Assembly: GCF_000013705.1 (NCBI RefSeq) | Contig: NC_007947.1 | Coordinates: forward strand, 744,001 to 808,000 | Direction of reading: 5' to 3' | DNA length: 64,000 nt | From: Methylobacillus flagellatus KT | Lineage (GTDB): Bacteria > Pseudomonadota > Gammaproteobacteria > Burkholderiales > Methylophilaceae | Shown here: positions 17,475 through 27,267 of the stretch, piece after piece | Numbering within the stretch: position 1 is the stretch's first letter | Layout: each line of letters opens with the position of its first letter | Notes under the pieces: model-generated | The model's database searches: none | Seen by the model: the letters and a program-made list of their open reading frames with translations, nothing else | Told to the model about the DNA's origin: nothing | Position numbers and translations under genes: made by a program

Positions 17475-18530
17475 CTAGGGCACCGGATACCTAGGTGGTC
17501 CAGGCGGTGGTCTCTGGCGCTGCATATCCAGGTAACGTATGTCGCCATCGCCGAAGAATTCCTTGATGAGGAAATCCTCCAGACCGGCGCTGTCTTCCAT
17601 GCGCGCGGACAATACCACCACGCGGCCCAGTTGCCTTGATTCCCAGTTGAAGTCGCCAGAGTAGTGGCGGCGAATCAGTTCTATCATCTTGCGCACGGTG
17701 GCGCGCTGGATGTCTTCGCCCGCCTTGGCCTCGATCTGGAATACCTCGCGTTTGGCAGTACTGAAATCGTTGATCCAGCCACGGAACTCGAAAGTGGAGG
17801 TGTAGTTGCTCATGCTGAGGATGCGGAAGACGCCGCTGGCCCCCGAGGACAGGTTTTTCTTGATGGTTTCATCGCGTTTTTCTTCGTCGGACAACGAGCG
17901 GTTGCCGGATTCGCGTTGGGCGCGCTGGTTTTCCATCATCGCTGCATAGTTGTTGTCGGTGGCGCGGCGGTATTCACGCATGGCGGCCATATAGGATGAC
18001 ATATCCGAATATTGCGAGGGGTCGGGCTCCTGCGGGCGCGGCGGCGCTGGCGTCGGTGCAGGCTGCGGCTCAGGGCGGGGGGCCGGTTTTTGCTCGGGCT
18101 GGGGCAAAGGCTTGCTCTTGCCAGTGACGACGGGGGGCGCAGGCTTGCTTTGCCTGCGTGGCTGTTGGGGCGTGGGCTTGCTGGCAGGAGGCGGTGGTGG
18201 CGTAGCCGCTGGCGGTGGTGCCATTTCAGGTTGCGGCTTCTTATCCGGTTGGGCCAGGCTCACGACCAACTCTTTCTGCCCGCCATCCTTCTCGGATTCC
18301 TCTCCCTGATCCATCGTCGGCATGATGAAGCCGAAGAACAGGATCAAGTGCAGGATCAGGGAAAAGATCAATGCATACAGTGTGCGTCGGCTGATACGGA
18401 ATTCGAAGTAGTCCTCCCCATCGACAGGGGCCTCCCAGGGAAGGGCGGCTTGATCCGTGTGAGCGCGTGTCTGACCGAGACGACTTGCGATCAATGCGTA
18501 GAGGTGGCGAAACAGGCGTAGGGCAGCCAC
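17475..18530 (-). CDS. Proline-rich single-span membrane protein, TonB/TolA-like architecture, unknown function
   Basis: I do not recognise a named family. In the order seen: a cytoplasmic N-terminus, one hydrophobic segment (TLYALIFSLILHLILFFGFI), then a Pro/Lys/Ala-rich stretch of about 90 residues (for example TPPPPPASKPTPQQP), a short helical segment, and a folded C-terminal domain of about 110 residues. This is the layout of TonB and TolA, periplasm-spanning energy transducers, but the C-terminal domain lacks obvious TonB signatures. The frame opens inside ftsX. The GTG at 18530 is the best start after the ftsX stop; no ATG precedes the membrane segment. It follows ftsX by 29 bases, where rpoH often lies in other proteobacteria, so a cell-envelope or division role is possible. 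Confidence 0.75.
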   Translation of the reverse strand: MAALRLFRHLYALIASRLGQTRAHTDQAALPWEAPVDGEDYFEFRISRRTLYALIFSLILHLILFFGFIMPTMDQGEESEKDGGQKELVVSLAQPDKKPQPEMAPPPAATPPPPPASKPTPQQPRRQSKPAPPVVTGKSKPLPQPEQKPAPRPEPQPAPTPAPPRPQEPDPSQYSDMSSYMAAMREYRRATDNNYAAMMENQRAQRESGNRSLSDEEKRDETIKKNLSSGASGVFRILSMSNYTSTFEFRGWINDFSTAKREVFQIEAKAGEDIQRATVRKMIELIRRHYSGDFNWESRQLGRVVVLSARMEDSAGLEDFLIKEFFGDGDIRYLDMQRQRPPPGPPRYPVP

Positions 18531-18559
18531 GGTGAATTCAGTCCGGGGTTCTCGATCGA

Positions 18560-19459
18560 TTAGTGGGGGTTCAAGCTTGCCAGTGAGCGGCTGACGGCAA
18601 TATAGGAGCCCAGCCAGCCGAGCACGACAGCGCATGCGACTATCCCCAGGCTGATTTCCCAGCCGGGTAATACTAGGATGAAGCTGCTGCCATAAAGTTC
18701 TGCCAGCTCTGCGACCGAAAAGTTGAAGATGGTCAATATGCCATTGACGAATCCTAATGCAAGCAGGCTGCCGCCCAGGCCGTACAAGCTGCCTGCATAG
18801 AGAAATGGGCGACGGATGAATCCATCGGTGGCGCCTATCAATTTACTGACTTCAATTTCCTCGCGCTGGGTGGCAATCTGCAGACGTATGGTATTGCCGA
18901 TAATGGCCACCAATGCAAATCCGAGCAGGCCGGAAAGCACCCACACTGCCTTTCTGCCAAGCTGCAGCAGCGCATAGAGGCGCTTGGCCCAGTCTGCGTC
19001 AGCCAGCACATGTTCTACGCCTGGATACCCCTGGAGTTCATGGTGCAGGCGGGAAATGGCGTCGGGGGAATGGTCCTTGGGCTCGATAAAGAATGCATCG
19101 GGCAAGGGGTTCTCCTCCAGCTGGCTGGCAATATTCTGGCTTTCCTGCATTTCCTGCCATGCGGCTTCCTTGCTGACAAACTGGTATTTTGCGATGCCCG
19201 GGTGCTGTTGCAGTGTTTGGTTGAATTCCTTCACCAAGGCTGCCTCGGCATCCAGCTTCATGAAAACACTGATTTGCGGCTCATTCCTGATGTTGCCTGC
19301 CAGTTGGTTGAGGTTGTCGATGACAATATACAGGATAGCGGGCAAGCTCAGCGCGATGCCAATGACGCCCCAGATCATGAGGGTGGAGAGCTTGTTACGC
19401 ATGATGCGGGACAGGACGAGGCGCCAGACCTGTGTGTGCTGGTTGATCCAGTGTTTCAT
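18560..19459 (-). CDS. ftsX: Cell division protein FtsX (permease-like)
   Basis: Inner-membrane protein of 299 residues that pairs with FtsE in the divisome and in activating peptidoglycan hydrolases. It has one N-terminal membrane segment (LMIWGVIGIALSLPAILYIV), a periplasmic domain, and three C-terminal segments including AVWVLSGLLGFALVAIIGNT. The FtsX signature EEIEVSKLIGATDGFIRRPF is present. Its start overlaps the ftsE stop by four bases. Confidence 0.95.
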   Translation of the reverse strand: MKHWINQHTQVWRLVLSRIMRNKLSTLMIWGVIGIALSLPAILYIVIDNLNQLAGNIRNEPQISVFMKLDAEAALVKEFNQTLQQHPGIAKYQFVSKEAAWQEMQESQNIASQLEENPLPDAFFIEPKDHSPDAISRLHHELQGYPGVEHVLADADWAKRLYALLQLGRKAVWVLSGLLGFALVAIIGNTIRLQIATQREEIEVSKLIGATDGFIRRPFLYAGSLYGLGGSLLALGFVNGILTIFNFSVAELAELYGSSFILVLPGWEISLGIVACAVVLGWLGSYIAVSRSLASLNPH

Positions 19460-20112
19460 GATACCGAAAGCTTTCCGTGGTCGAGGTGCAGGACTTTAGC
19501 GGGAATGCTCTGGATACTGTGTGCGTCATGCGTGGCGATGATGACGGTGGCACCTACTTGCTGGAATGCGAGGAACAGCGTCATGATGTCCGAGGCGTAC
19601 GCTTCATCCAGGTTGCCCGTTGGCTCGTCCGCAATGAGGATGGCAGGGCGACTGACCACTGCGCGCGCGATGGCGAGGCGTTGCTGTTCTCCGCCCGACA
19701 AGGTGATGGGGATCGCTTTCTCCTTGCCAAGCAGGCCTACCTTGTCGAGTGCTGCACGGATGCGTCTGGCAGCTTCCTGCCCGGTGATGCCATTGATGTA
19801 GAGCGGAAGGGCGACATTTTCGAAACAGCTGCGGTCATATAGTAGCTTGTGATCCTGGAATACCAGGCCGAACTTGCGGCGCAGGTAGGGGAGCATGCGC
19901 GGTCGCAATTTGCTGATGTTCTGGTTGCCGATCAATACGGTCCCACTGGAAGGGCGTTCTATACCTGCCATCAGCTTGAGGAGGGTGCTTTTACCCGCAC
20001 CAGAGTGCCCGGTGATGAACACCAGTTCGCCCGCTTCGATCTCGAAGCTGACATTGCGCAATATCTCGTCGCTGCCGCGGTAACGCTTGTTGACCTGGTC
20101 GAAACGTATCAT
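19456..20112 (-). CDS. ftsE: Cell division ATP-binding protein FtsE
   Basis: Cytoplasmic ABC ATPase of 218 residues. Walker A is GHSGAGKSTLLK, the ABC signature LSGGEQQRLAIARA and Walker B ILIADEPTGNLD, with the switch histidine in IIATHDAHS. The opening MIRFDQVNKRY and the length match FtsE. It works with FtsX, encoded immediately downstream with a 4-base overlap. ftsY lies 52 bases upstream in the same direction, giving the conserved ftsY-ftsE-ftsX order. Confidence 0.96.
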   Translation of the reverse strand: MIRFDQVNKRYRGSDEILRNVSFEIEAGELVFITGHSGAGKSTLLKLMAGIERPSSGTVLIGNQNISKLRPRMLPYLRRKFGLVFQDHKLLYDRSCFENVALPLYINGITGQEAARRIRAALDKVGLLGKEKAIPITLSGGEQQRLAIARAVVSRPAILIADEPTGNLDEAYASDIMTLFLAFQQVGATVIIATHDAHSIQSIPAKVLHLDHGKLSVS

Positions 20113-20164
20113 GCGCGAAAGATTTCCTTATTCAAGCAAGGCATGTTATGCCATCAGCAGCGCG

Positions 20165-21172
20165 TCATTCAAATAATGCATCGATGAACTCGCTGGCCTT
20201 GAATGGACGAAGATCGTCGATGGATTCGCCGATGCCGATGTAGCGGATGGGAACGGGGCGCGATTGTGCGATCGCCGCGATTACGCCGCCCTTGGCGGTA
20301 CCATCCAGCTTGCTCAGCACAAGGCCGGTAACGCCCAGGGCATCGTCAAATGCTTTGACCTGCGTAACCGCGTTCTGCCCGGTGTTGGAATCCAGTACCA
20401 GCAGGACCTCATGTGGGGCGCCAGGCAGTGCCTTGTCAATGACGCGCTGCACTTTGCGGATCTCCTCCATGAGGTTGAGCTGTGTGGGTAGCCGGCCTGC
20501 GGTGTCTGCCAGCACGATATCGATGCCGCGCGCCTTGGCCGAATTGACGGCGTCGAAAATCACGGCAGCGGGGTCGCCGCTCTCCTGAGCAACCACGTGC
20601 ACGTTGTTGCGCTCGCCCCAGGCCTGCAGCTGCTCGCGTGCCGCAGCGCGGAAAGTATCACCCGCTGCGATCAGGACGGACTTGCCCTGGGCCTGGAACA
20701 AGTTGGCGAGTTTGCCTATGGTCGTCGTCTTGCCTGCACCATTGACACCGGCCAGCATGATGACGAAAGGTTGCGCGGTGGTGGTATCCAGCGGCTTCTC
20801 CAGCGGGGTGAGCAGCTCCAGCAGGGATTGCTTGAGTGCTTCCTTGAGCTGGGTGGTGTCGCTGAGGTTCTGACGTTTCACGCGCGTGCGGATCTGCTCC
20901 AGCAGCGCCTGGGTGGCGGCGATGCCCACGTCAGAGGTCAGCAGGATGGTTTCGAGCTCCTCGTAAACGTTTTCGTCAATCTTACCGCCACCGAACAGGC
21001 GTGCCAGTTGCTGGCCCCATTGGCTGCGTGTCTTGGCCAGGCTGCGCTTGAGCCGCTCCGCCCAGCTCAAGGAAGGCTTTTCCTGGGTTAGCGGCTGCGG
21101 CGCAGGGACAGGGTCTTGCGCCGCTGGCGTAGGTGGATCCTCAGGCTTGTTTTTCTTGAAAAAGTCGAACAT
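20165..21172 (-). CDS. ftsY: Signal recognition particle receptor FtsY
   Basis: SRP receptor GTPase of 335 residues, bringing ribosome-nascent chains to the inner membrane. A short acidic/Pro-rich N-terminal tail of about 40 residues replaces the long A domain of E. coli FtsY. The NG domain shows G1 GVNGAGKTTTIGKLA, G3 DTAGRLPTQ and G4-like LSKLDGTAKGG. It is first in the ftsYEX operon and divergent from the M16 peptidase pair, separated by 235 bases with no other feature seen. Confidence 0.95.
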   Translation of the reverse strand: MFDFFKKNKPEDPPTPAAQDPVPAPQPLTQEKPSLSWAERLKRSLAKTRSQWGQQLARLFGGGKIDENVYEELETILLTSDVGIAATQALLEQIRTRVKRQNLSDTTQLKEALKQSLLELLTPLEKPLDTTTAQPFVIMLAGVNGAGKTTTIGKLANLFQAQGKSVLIAAGDTFRAAAREQLQAWGERNNVHVVAQESGDPAAVIFDAVNSAKARGIDIVLADTAGRLPTQLNLMEEIRKVQRVIDKALPGAPHEVLLVLDSNTGQNAVTQVKAFDDALGVTGLVLSKLDGTAKGGVIAAIAQSRPVPIRYIGIGESIDDLRPFKASEFIDALFE

Positions 21173-21407
21173 GGGTATTGAAATGACAATGGATTGGATA
21201 TTCTAAAGCAAAATAGGTGCTCAATAACGGTATGTGCGCGTCTTTTACTTCACATGCGGGAGATAGAACTTAGTCATTGCTGCCGGGTCAGAGCAAAGTT
21301 GTCATTCATGATCCCTGAGCCACCAAGCGCCTGGGGGTTTGCCATATGCATGCATCAAGTGCCGTTATAATGCCGCATTCTTGATGCGCCAAAAGGAGAA
21401 GAACAAG

Positions 21408-22820
21408 GTGGTTGAAGCAATCAAAAATCGCCCCATGCTGGCTGACAGAAGCCGGTGGGGAGGGGCAGCATCAGCACTGCTATATATTGCGCTGGCATGC
21501 ATGCCGCAGGCGCAGGCTGCAGAAACGCATGAATTCAAGCTCGACAACGGCATGCGCGTCATTGTACAGGAGGATCACCGTGCGCCCGTCGTGGTGTCAC
21601 AAGTGTGGTACCGCGCTGGCAGCGTGGACGAGGTCAATGGCAAGACTGGCGTAGCCCATGTGCTGGAACACATGATGTTCAAGGGCACCAAGACTGTGCC
21701 GCCAGGGCAGTTCTCGCGGCTGATTGCGGCTGCCGGCGGGCGTGAGAATGCGTTTACTGGCACTGACTATACCGCTTATTACCAACAGCTGGAGAAGTCG
21801 AAGTTGCCATTGGCGATCAGGCTCGAGGCTGATCGCATGGCCAACCTGGAACTGACCGAGGAAGAGTTTTCGAAAGAAATCAAGGTGGTGATGGAGGAGC
21901 GCCGCTGGCGCACGGATGACAAGCCGCAGGGCATGCTCAACGAGCAGTTCAATGCGGTCGCATACCATGCCCATCCTTATGGTCGCCCCATTGTTGGCTG
22001 GATGAACGACTTGGAGAACATGACGGTCGCAGATGCGCGCGAGTGGTATCAGACCTGGTATACGCCGAGCAATGCGATTCTTGTCGTGGTGGGTGATGTC
22101 GATCCCCAGGCGGTGTACAAGCTTGCCAAGCAGCATTTCGGCAAGATCAAGCCACATGCCTTGCCCCCGCGCAAGCCCCAGGTGGAGCCGAAGCAGATTG
22201 GCGAGCGCCGCATCGTGGTGAAAGTGCCTGCCGAGCTGCCTTACGTGCGCCTGGGTTTTCATGTGCCGGTATTGCAGGATGCAGACAAGGATTGGGAGCC
22301 ATATGCGCTTGAAATCCTTGCCGGCGTACTGGATGGCCACGCCTCAGCACGCCTCAATCAGAACCTGGTCCGGCAGAAGCAGCTGGCCGTGGAGGTGGGG
22401 GCTGGTTATGACCTGATCCAGCGAGGACAGGTCGGCTTGTTCGAGCTGGAAGGTACGCCAAGTGAAGGCAGGACAGTGGCAGAGTTGGAAGAAGCCTTGC
22501 TCAATGAAGTGGAGCGCATCAAGCAGGAAGGTGTGACGGAAGAAGAGTTGCAGCGCGTCAAGGCCCAGGTCATCGCGGCCGATGTATACCAGCGCGACTC
22601 CATGTTCTACCAAGCCATGCAGATCGGCCGCCTGGAGACTACCGGTTTCTCGTGGCGCACACTGAAGCACTACCCCGCAAGGCTGCAGGCAGTGACGCCG
22701 CAGCAGGTGCAGGATGTCGCCCGCAAATACCTCGTCAAGGACGGCATGACAGTGGCCATCCTGGATCCGCAACCGATTGACCCCAATGCAAAACCAAAAG
22801 GCAAGCCATATGCGCACTAA
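21408..22820 (+). CDS. M16 family zinc metallopeptidase (active subunit), secreted
   Basis: Periplasmic protease of about 470 residues of the pitrilysin/processing-peptidase family. The inverted zinc motif HxxEH is present in HVLEHMMFKGT, with the distal glutamate in VMEERRWRTDD. An N-terminal signal peptide ends PQAQA-AETHEF. The frame is open from 21339, but AAGGAG at 21393-21398 stands 9 bases before a GTG at 21408, the likely start. Its partner, an M16 protein without the zinc motif, overlaps its 3' end by 11 bases. Pairing of an active and an inactive M16B chain is known for processing-peptidase-like heterodimers. The substrate is unknown. Confidence 0.9.
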   Translation: MVEAIKNRPMLADRSRWGGAASALLYIALACMPQAQAAETHEFKLDNGMRVIVQEDHRAPVVVSQVWYRAGSVDEVNGKTGVAHVLEHMMFKGTKTVPPGQFSRLIAAAGGRENAFTGTDYTAYYQQLEKSKLPLAIRLEADRMANLELTEEEFSKEIKVVMEERRWRTDDKPQGMLNEQFNAVAYHAHPYGRPIVGWMNDLENMTVADAREWYQTWYTPSNAILVVVGDVDPQAVYKLAKQHFGKIKPHALPPRKPQVEPKQIGERRIVVKVPAELPYVRLGFHVPVLQDADKDWEPYALEILAGVLDGHASARLNQNLVRQKQLAVEVGAGYDLIQRGQVGLFELEGTPSEGRTVAELEEALLNEVERIKQEGVTEEELQRVKAQVIAADVYQRDSMFYQAMQIGRLETTGFSWRTLKHYPARLQAVTPQQVQDVARKYLVKDGMTVAILDPQPIDPNAKPKGKPYAH

Positions 22821-24150
22821 TCTTTCTTTTGTCAGGCGCGTGCAACAGGTACTCATCATTGCCGCAGGACTGTTGCCGGCCCTTTATGCACAGGCCGCTC
22901 TCAATATCCAGCACTGGGAGACCAGTAATGGAAGCGCGGTCTATTTCGTCGAGAATCACGATCTGCCCATCATCGACATCAGTACAAACTTTGCTGCGGG
23001 TAGTGCGCGCGATGGCGACAAGCCCGGGCTGGCCGGGCTGACCCGCTACCTCATGACTTTGGGTGCAGGCGGCATGTCAGACGAGCAGATTTCCAGCGGC
23101 ATGGCCGATGTCGGCGCCATTCTCGGCGGCGATCTCGATGCTGACCGGGCGGCACTCAAGTTGCGCACCCTGAGCAGCGAGCGCGAGCAGAAGGTGGCGC
23201 TGGATATCTATACAAAGATTCTGCACCAGCCTGATTTTCCCGAAACCACCTTGGCGCGGGAAAAGGCCCGTATCGTTGCTGGCCTCAAGGAGGCGGCTAC
23301 CCAGCCCGCGAGCATCGCCAACCGGGCTTTCCTCAAGGCACTGTATGGCAGCCATCCCTATGCCGTGGAAGAGGAAGGGGAGCCAGAGGCGGTGAGTGCG
23401 CTCAGCCAGGCAGACCTGCAACAGTTCTACCGTCGTTACTACGGTGCAAGAAATGCCGTGATTGCCCTGATGGGCGACCTGACGCCGGAACAGGCGCGCG
23501 CGATTGCCGAGCGTATTTCCGCGGGCTTGCCAGACAGCCCTGCTGCTGCTGCCCTGCCCGAGGTGGCATACCCGCAAGCTGCGGTAGAGCGCCGCATCCC
23601 GCATCCGGCAAGCCAATCTCACATCATGCTGGGTTACCCGGGAGTGAAACGAGGTGACCCGGATTATTTCGCGCTTTACGTCGGTAATTACATTCTTGGC
23701 GGGGGCGGCTTCGTTTCTCGCCTGACAGAAGAAGTGCGCGAAAAGCGCGGGCTGGTATATAGCGTGTACAGCTATTTCTTGCCGATGCAGCAACTGGGTC
23801 AGTTCCAGATTGGCCTGCAGACCAAGCGCGACCAGGCCGACGATGCACTCAGGCTGGTACGCGAAACCCTGGCCAACTTCATCAGCAAGGGCGTGACCGA
23901 GGCAGAACTCAAGGCGGCCAAGCAAAACATTGTCGGCGGATTTCCGCTGCGGATCGACAGCAACAGCAAAATCCTCGACTATTTGGCCGTGATCGGTTTC
24001 TATCGACTGCCGCTCAATTACCTCGATGAGTTCAACGGCAAGGTGGAAGCGGTGACGGCGGCCCAGATTAAGGATGCGTTCAGCCGCCGCATCGACCCTG
24101 AGAAAATGGTGACGGTGGTGGTGGGCGGCACCGAGAGTGGCGGCAAATAA
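22810..24150 (+). CDS. M16 family peptidase-like protein (no zinc motif), secreted
   Basis: Secreted protein of 446 residues with an M16 fold. A signal peptide (VLIIAAGLLPALYAQA-A) is clear. The region aligned with HxxEH reads LAGLTRYLMTLGAGG and has lost the catalytic His and Glu. The C-terminal M16 signature GGGGFVSRLTEEVREKRGLVY is kept. It is presumably the non-catalytic partner of the upstream active M16 protein, with which it overlaps by 11 bases. The ATG at 22810 has AAAGG upstream. Its stop lies 14 bases inside rsmD. Confidence 0.9.
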   Translation: MRTNLSFVRRVQQVLIIAAGLLPALYAQAALNIQHWETSNGSAVYFVENHDLPIIDISTNFAAGSARDGDKPGLAGLTRYLMTLGAGGMSDEQISSGMADVGAILGGDLDADRAALKLRTLSSEREQKVALDIYTKILHQPDFPETTLAREKARIVAGLKEAATQPASIANRAFLKALYGSHPYAVEEEGEPEAVSALSQADLQQFYRRYYGARNAVIALMGDLTPEQARAIAERISAGLPDSPAAAALPEVAYPQAAVERRIPHPASQSHIMLGYPGVKRGDPDYFALYVGNYILGGGGFVSRLTEEVREKRGLVYSVYSYFLPMQQLGQFQIGLQTKRDQADDALRLVRETLANFISKGVTEAELKAAKQNIVGGFPLRIDSNSKILDYLAVIGFYRLPLNYLDEFNGKVEAVTAAQIKDAFSRRIDPEKMVTVVVGGTESGGK

Positions 24151-24694
24151 CCGGGTACGTATCAGCGGCGGGGAGTGGCGCAGCCGCCTGCTGAGCTTCC
24201 CGGATGTGCCGGGCTTACGGCCTACCCCTGACCGTGTGCGCCAGACCGTGTTCAATTGGCTGGGCCAGGATATGCATGGGAGGCGCTGCCTCGACTTGTT
24301 TGCCGGTACTGGCGCGATGGGCTTCGAGGCGTTGTCTCGTGGCGCGAGCGCCGTTGTGCTGGTAGAGAAATCCGCACCTGCCGCCAAATCTCTGCAGCAG
24401 AACCAGTCCCTGCTCAAGGCGGGCGCTGCGCGCATATTGCAGCAGGATGCCGTGCAATTCCTCGCACAGAATCGAGAACGCTTCGACGTGATCTTCCTTG
24501 ATCCTCCCTATCAGCAGGGGTGGTTGCCCAAGCTCCTGCCCTGTCTGCCAAACCACCTGGCAGAGGGCGGTGTGGTGTATGTGGAGGCCGAGTTTGCGCT
24601 CTGTGACGATGCGTTGTGGCAGGTCATCAAGCAAGGCAAGGCGGGCAATGTCTTCTATCACCTGTTAAAATTGGCAGATAGATCAACCGATTGA
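24137..24694 (+). CDS. rsmD: 16S rRNA (guanine(966)-N(2))-methyltransferase RsmD
   Basis: Cytoplasmic SAM-dependent methyltransferase of 185 residues modifying G966 of 16S rRNA. The N-terminal RVRISGGEWRSRLLSFP and PTPDRVRQTVFNWL are RsmD signatures. The SAM site is DLFAGTGAMGFEALSRGA and the catalytic motif DVIFLDPPYQQG. The start is a GTG at 24137 within the end of the M16 gene. rsmD-coaD is a widely conserved pair, and coaD follows 39 bases later. Confidence 0.94.
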   Translation: MAANNRVRISGGEWRSRLLSFPDVPGLRPTPDRVRQTVFNWLGQDMHGRRCLDLFAGTGAMGFEALSRGASAVVLVEKSAPAAKSLQQNQSLLKAGAARILQQDAVQFLAQNRERFDVIFLDPPYQQGWLPKLLPCLPNHLAEGGVVYVEAEFALCDDALWQVIKQGKAGNVFYHLLKLADRSTD

Positions 24695-25493
<799 letters not shown>

Positions 25494-25513
25494 GTCTTGA
25501 CTGCTGAAGCTGA

Positions 25514-25538
25514 CGACGCGCCCCGCGTCGGGGTTTGA
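25514..25538 (+). terminator. Candidate terminator after the ferredoxin gene
   Basis: CGACGCG (25514-25520) and CGCGTCG (25524-25530) form a 7-bp GC-rich stem with a 3-base loop, followed by GGGTTTGA. The T-tract is short. Confidence 0.5.
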
Positions 25539-25774
25539 TGTGGTGTCCATCGGTCAGCTCGCGAATCGTGGTTGCTTCGAGAAAAGTGCAATTCCAAGTC
25601 CCATCGGCCGTCTCAGGCGGCCGGGAGTCTTCATCAAATCCAGTTAGCACTATCGACAATGGTGGCGAGACCATCGTCCATCTTTAATCTCGTTGATTGC
25701 CGGCATCTCCATGGAGACTAAAACTGATGCAGTTATAATGCGACTTTAGTCATTCATCATAGGGAGAAAGTCTC

Positions 25775-26173
25775 GTGCGCATATTGCATACCATGTTACG
25801 GGTCGGCGACCTGGAGAAGTCGCTGGCGTTCTATACCCAGGTGCTCGGCATGAAGCTATTGCGCCGCCATGAGTATCCTGATGGCAAGTTCACATTGGCA
25901 TTTGTCGGATATGGCAGCGAACGTGACCAGGCGGTGATCGAGCTGACCTACAATTGGTATACCAGCAGTTATGACAAGGGCAATGCCTACGGCCACATCG
26001 CCATCGAAGTGGACGACGCCTATGCCGCGTGCGAAGCGGTCAGGCAGGCTGGTGGCAAGGTAGTGCGCGAGGCTGGGCCGATGATGCATGGTACGACGGT
26101 GATCGCCTTTATCGAGGATCCGGACGGCTATAAGGTGGAGTTCATCCAGAAGGGTACCTGGACGCCGGCCTGA
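25775..26173 (+). CDS. gloA: Lactoylglutathione lyase (glyoxalase I)
   Basis: Cytoplasmic enzyme of 132 residues converting the methylglyoxal-glutathione hemithioacetal to S-lactoylglutathione. The four metal ligands His5, Glu56, His74 and Glu122 fall at the same positions as in E. coli GloA, which is nickel-dependent. The start is a GTG at 25775 preceded by GGGAGAAAG. It stands alone: about 280 bases separate it from the upstream ferredoxin gene and about 140 from the downstream gene. In a methylotroph it protects against methylglyoxal from triose phosphates. Confidence 0.95.
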   Translation: MRILHTMLRVGDLEKSLAFYTQVLGMKLLRRHEYPDGKFTLAFVGYGSERDQAVIELTYNWYTSSYDKGNAYGHIAIEVDDAYAACEAVRQAGGKVVREAGPMMHGTTVIAFIEDPDGYKVEFIQKGTWTPA

Positions 26174-26310
26174 TGCCTGTTTGAACGAATCTTGGGCCAG
26201 CGCTCAACGGATTTTCTTCACCGGGCCGACAGCAATTTCTGCACTGCGCTCGCAAGCGGCTGATAGTCGAAATTTGGCGAGGCACATGCACCGAGAATAA
26301 GGAGCCGCGA

Positions 26311-27267
26311 ATGTCACCAGCTTTACCCTTGGCCACGCCAGGCCAGTCACTGGATTTGTTGCAGGACTTGATCCGTTATGCACAGGCGTTGCCTGCTGTC
26401 AGGACGGGCGTGGTGCATCCGTGCGATGCTGTCAGCCTGGCAGCGGCACTGGAGGCGAAAACCTTGGGGTTGGTAGATCCCGTGCTGATTGCTCCGCGTG
26501 GCAAGCTGGAGGCTGTTGCCCGGCAGGAGAGGCTAACCCTGGAAGGCATCGAGATTGCGGATGTGCCACATAGTCATGCGGCTGCGGCAAAAGGAGCGGA
26601 GCTGGCTGCCGCAGGTGAGGTGCAGGCGCTCATGAAAGGCAGTCTGCATACCGACGAGCTGATGTCCGCGATCTTGCCGTCCAGCGCGGGGTTGCGCACC
26701 AAGCGCCGGGTTTCGCATTGTTTCCTCATGCAGGTGCCGACTTATCCTCGCGCCTTCATCATCACGGATGCGGCGATCAATATCGCGCCTGACTTGTCGG
26801 CGAAAGCGGATATCGTACGCAATGCCATCGACCTGGCCGTGATTCTTGGTGCGAAGTCTCCCAAGGTGGCCTTGCTGGCGGCAGTGGAAACGGTCTCCCC
26901 ACACATGCAGGCGACGATGGATGCGGCCATCCTCTGCAAGATGGCGGATCGCGGGCAGATTACCGGCGGTGTGCTCGACGGGCCGCTGGCATTCGATAAT
27001 GCCATTTCCAGCGAAGCGGCGAAGATAAAAGGGATCAGTTCGGCAGTGGCGGGACAGGCCGATATCCTCGTGGCGCCGGACCTGGAAAGCGCGAACATGC
27101 TGGCGAAGCAGCTTGAGTACCTTGGCAATGCGCATAGCGCCGGCATCGTGGTTGGCGCTAAAGTACCGGTTGTCCTCACCAGCAGGGCAGACCCCAAGCA
27201 GAGCCGGTTGGCATCCTGTGCAATCGCTTCCATCCTCGCCCGGCATTACCGGGAGTGCCCGCCATGA
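26311..27267 (+). CDS. Phosphate acetyl/butyryltransferase family enzyme
   Basis: Cytoplasmic enzyme of 318 residues of the PTA/PTB family, exchanging acyl-CoA and acyl phosphate. Family signatures are MKGSLHTDELMSAIL, ITDAAINIAPDLSAKADIVRNA and GGVLDGPLAFDNAIS. The length matches phosphate butyryltransferase or the catalytic part of short Pta, not the 700-residue E. coli Pta. AAGGAG stands just before the ATG. The stop overlaps the acetate kinase start (ATGA), so the pair interconverts acyl-CoA and a carboxylate with ATP. Acetyl is the likely substrate given the partner, but butyryl or propionyl cannot be excluded. Confidence 0.9.
   Translation: MSPALPLATPGQSLDLLQDLIRYAQALPAVRTGVVHPCDAVSLAAALEAKTLGLVDPVLIAPRGKLEAVARQERLTLEGIEIADVPHSHAAAAKGAELAAAGEVQALMKGSLHTDELMSAILPSSAGLRTKRRVSHCFLMQVPTYPRAFIITDAAINIAPDLSAKADIVRNAIDLAVILGAKSPKVALLAAVETVSPHMQATMDAAILCKMADRGQITGGVLDGPLAFDNAISSEAAKIKGISSAVAGQADILVAPDLESANMLAKQLEYLGNAHSAGIVVGAKVPVVLTSRADPKQSRLASCAIASILARHYRECPP

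Noticed and set aside
23077..24435. Long minus-strand frame opposite the second M16 gene and rsmD
   Set aside because: It is the antisense of well-supported genes in GC-rich DNA, where long shadow frames are expected.
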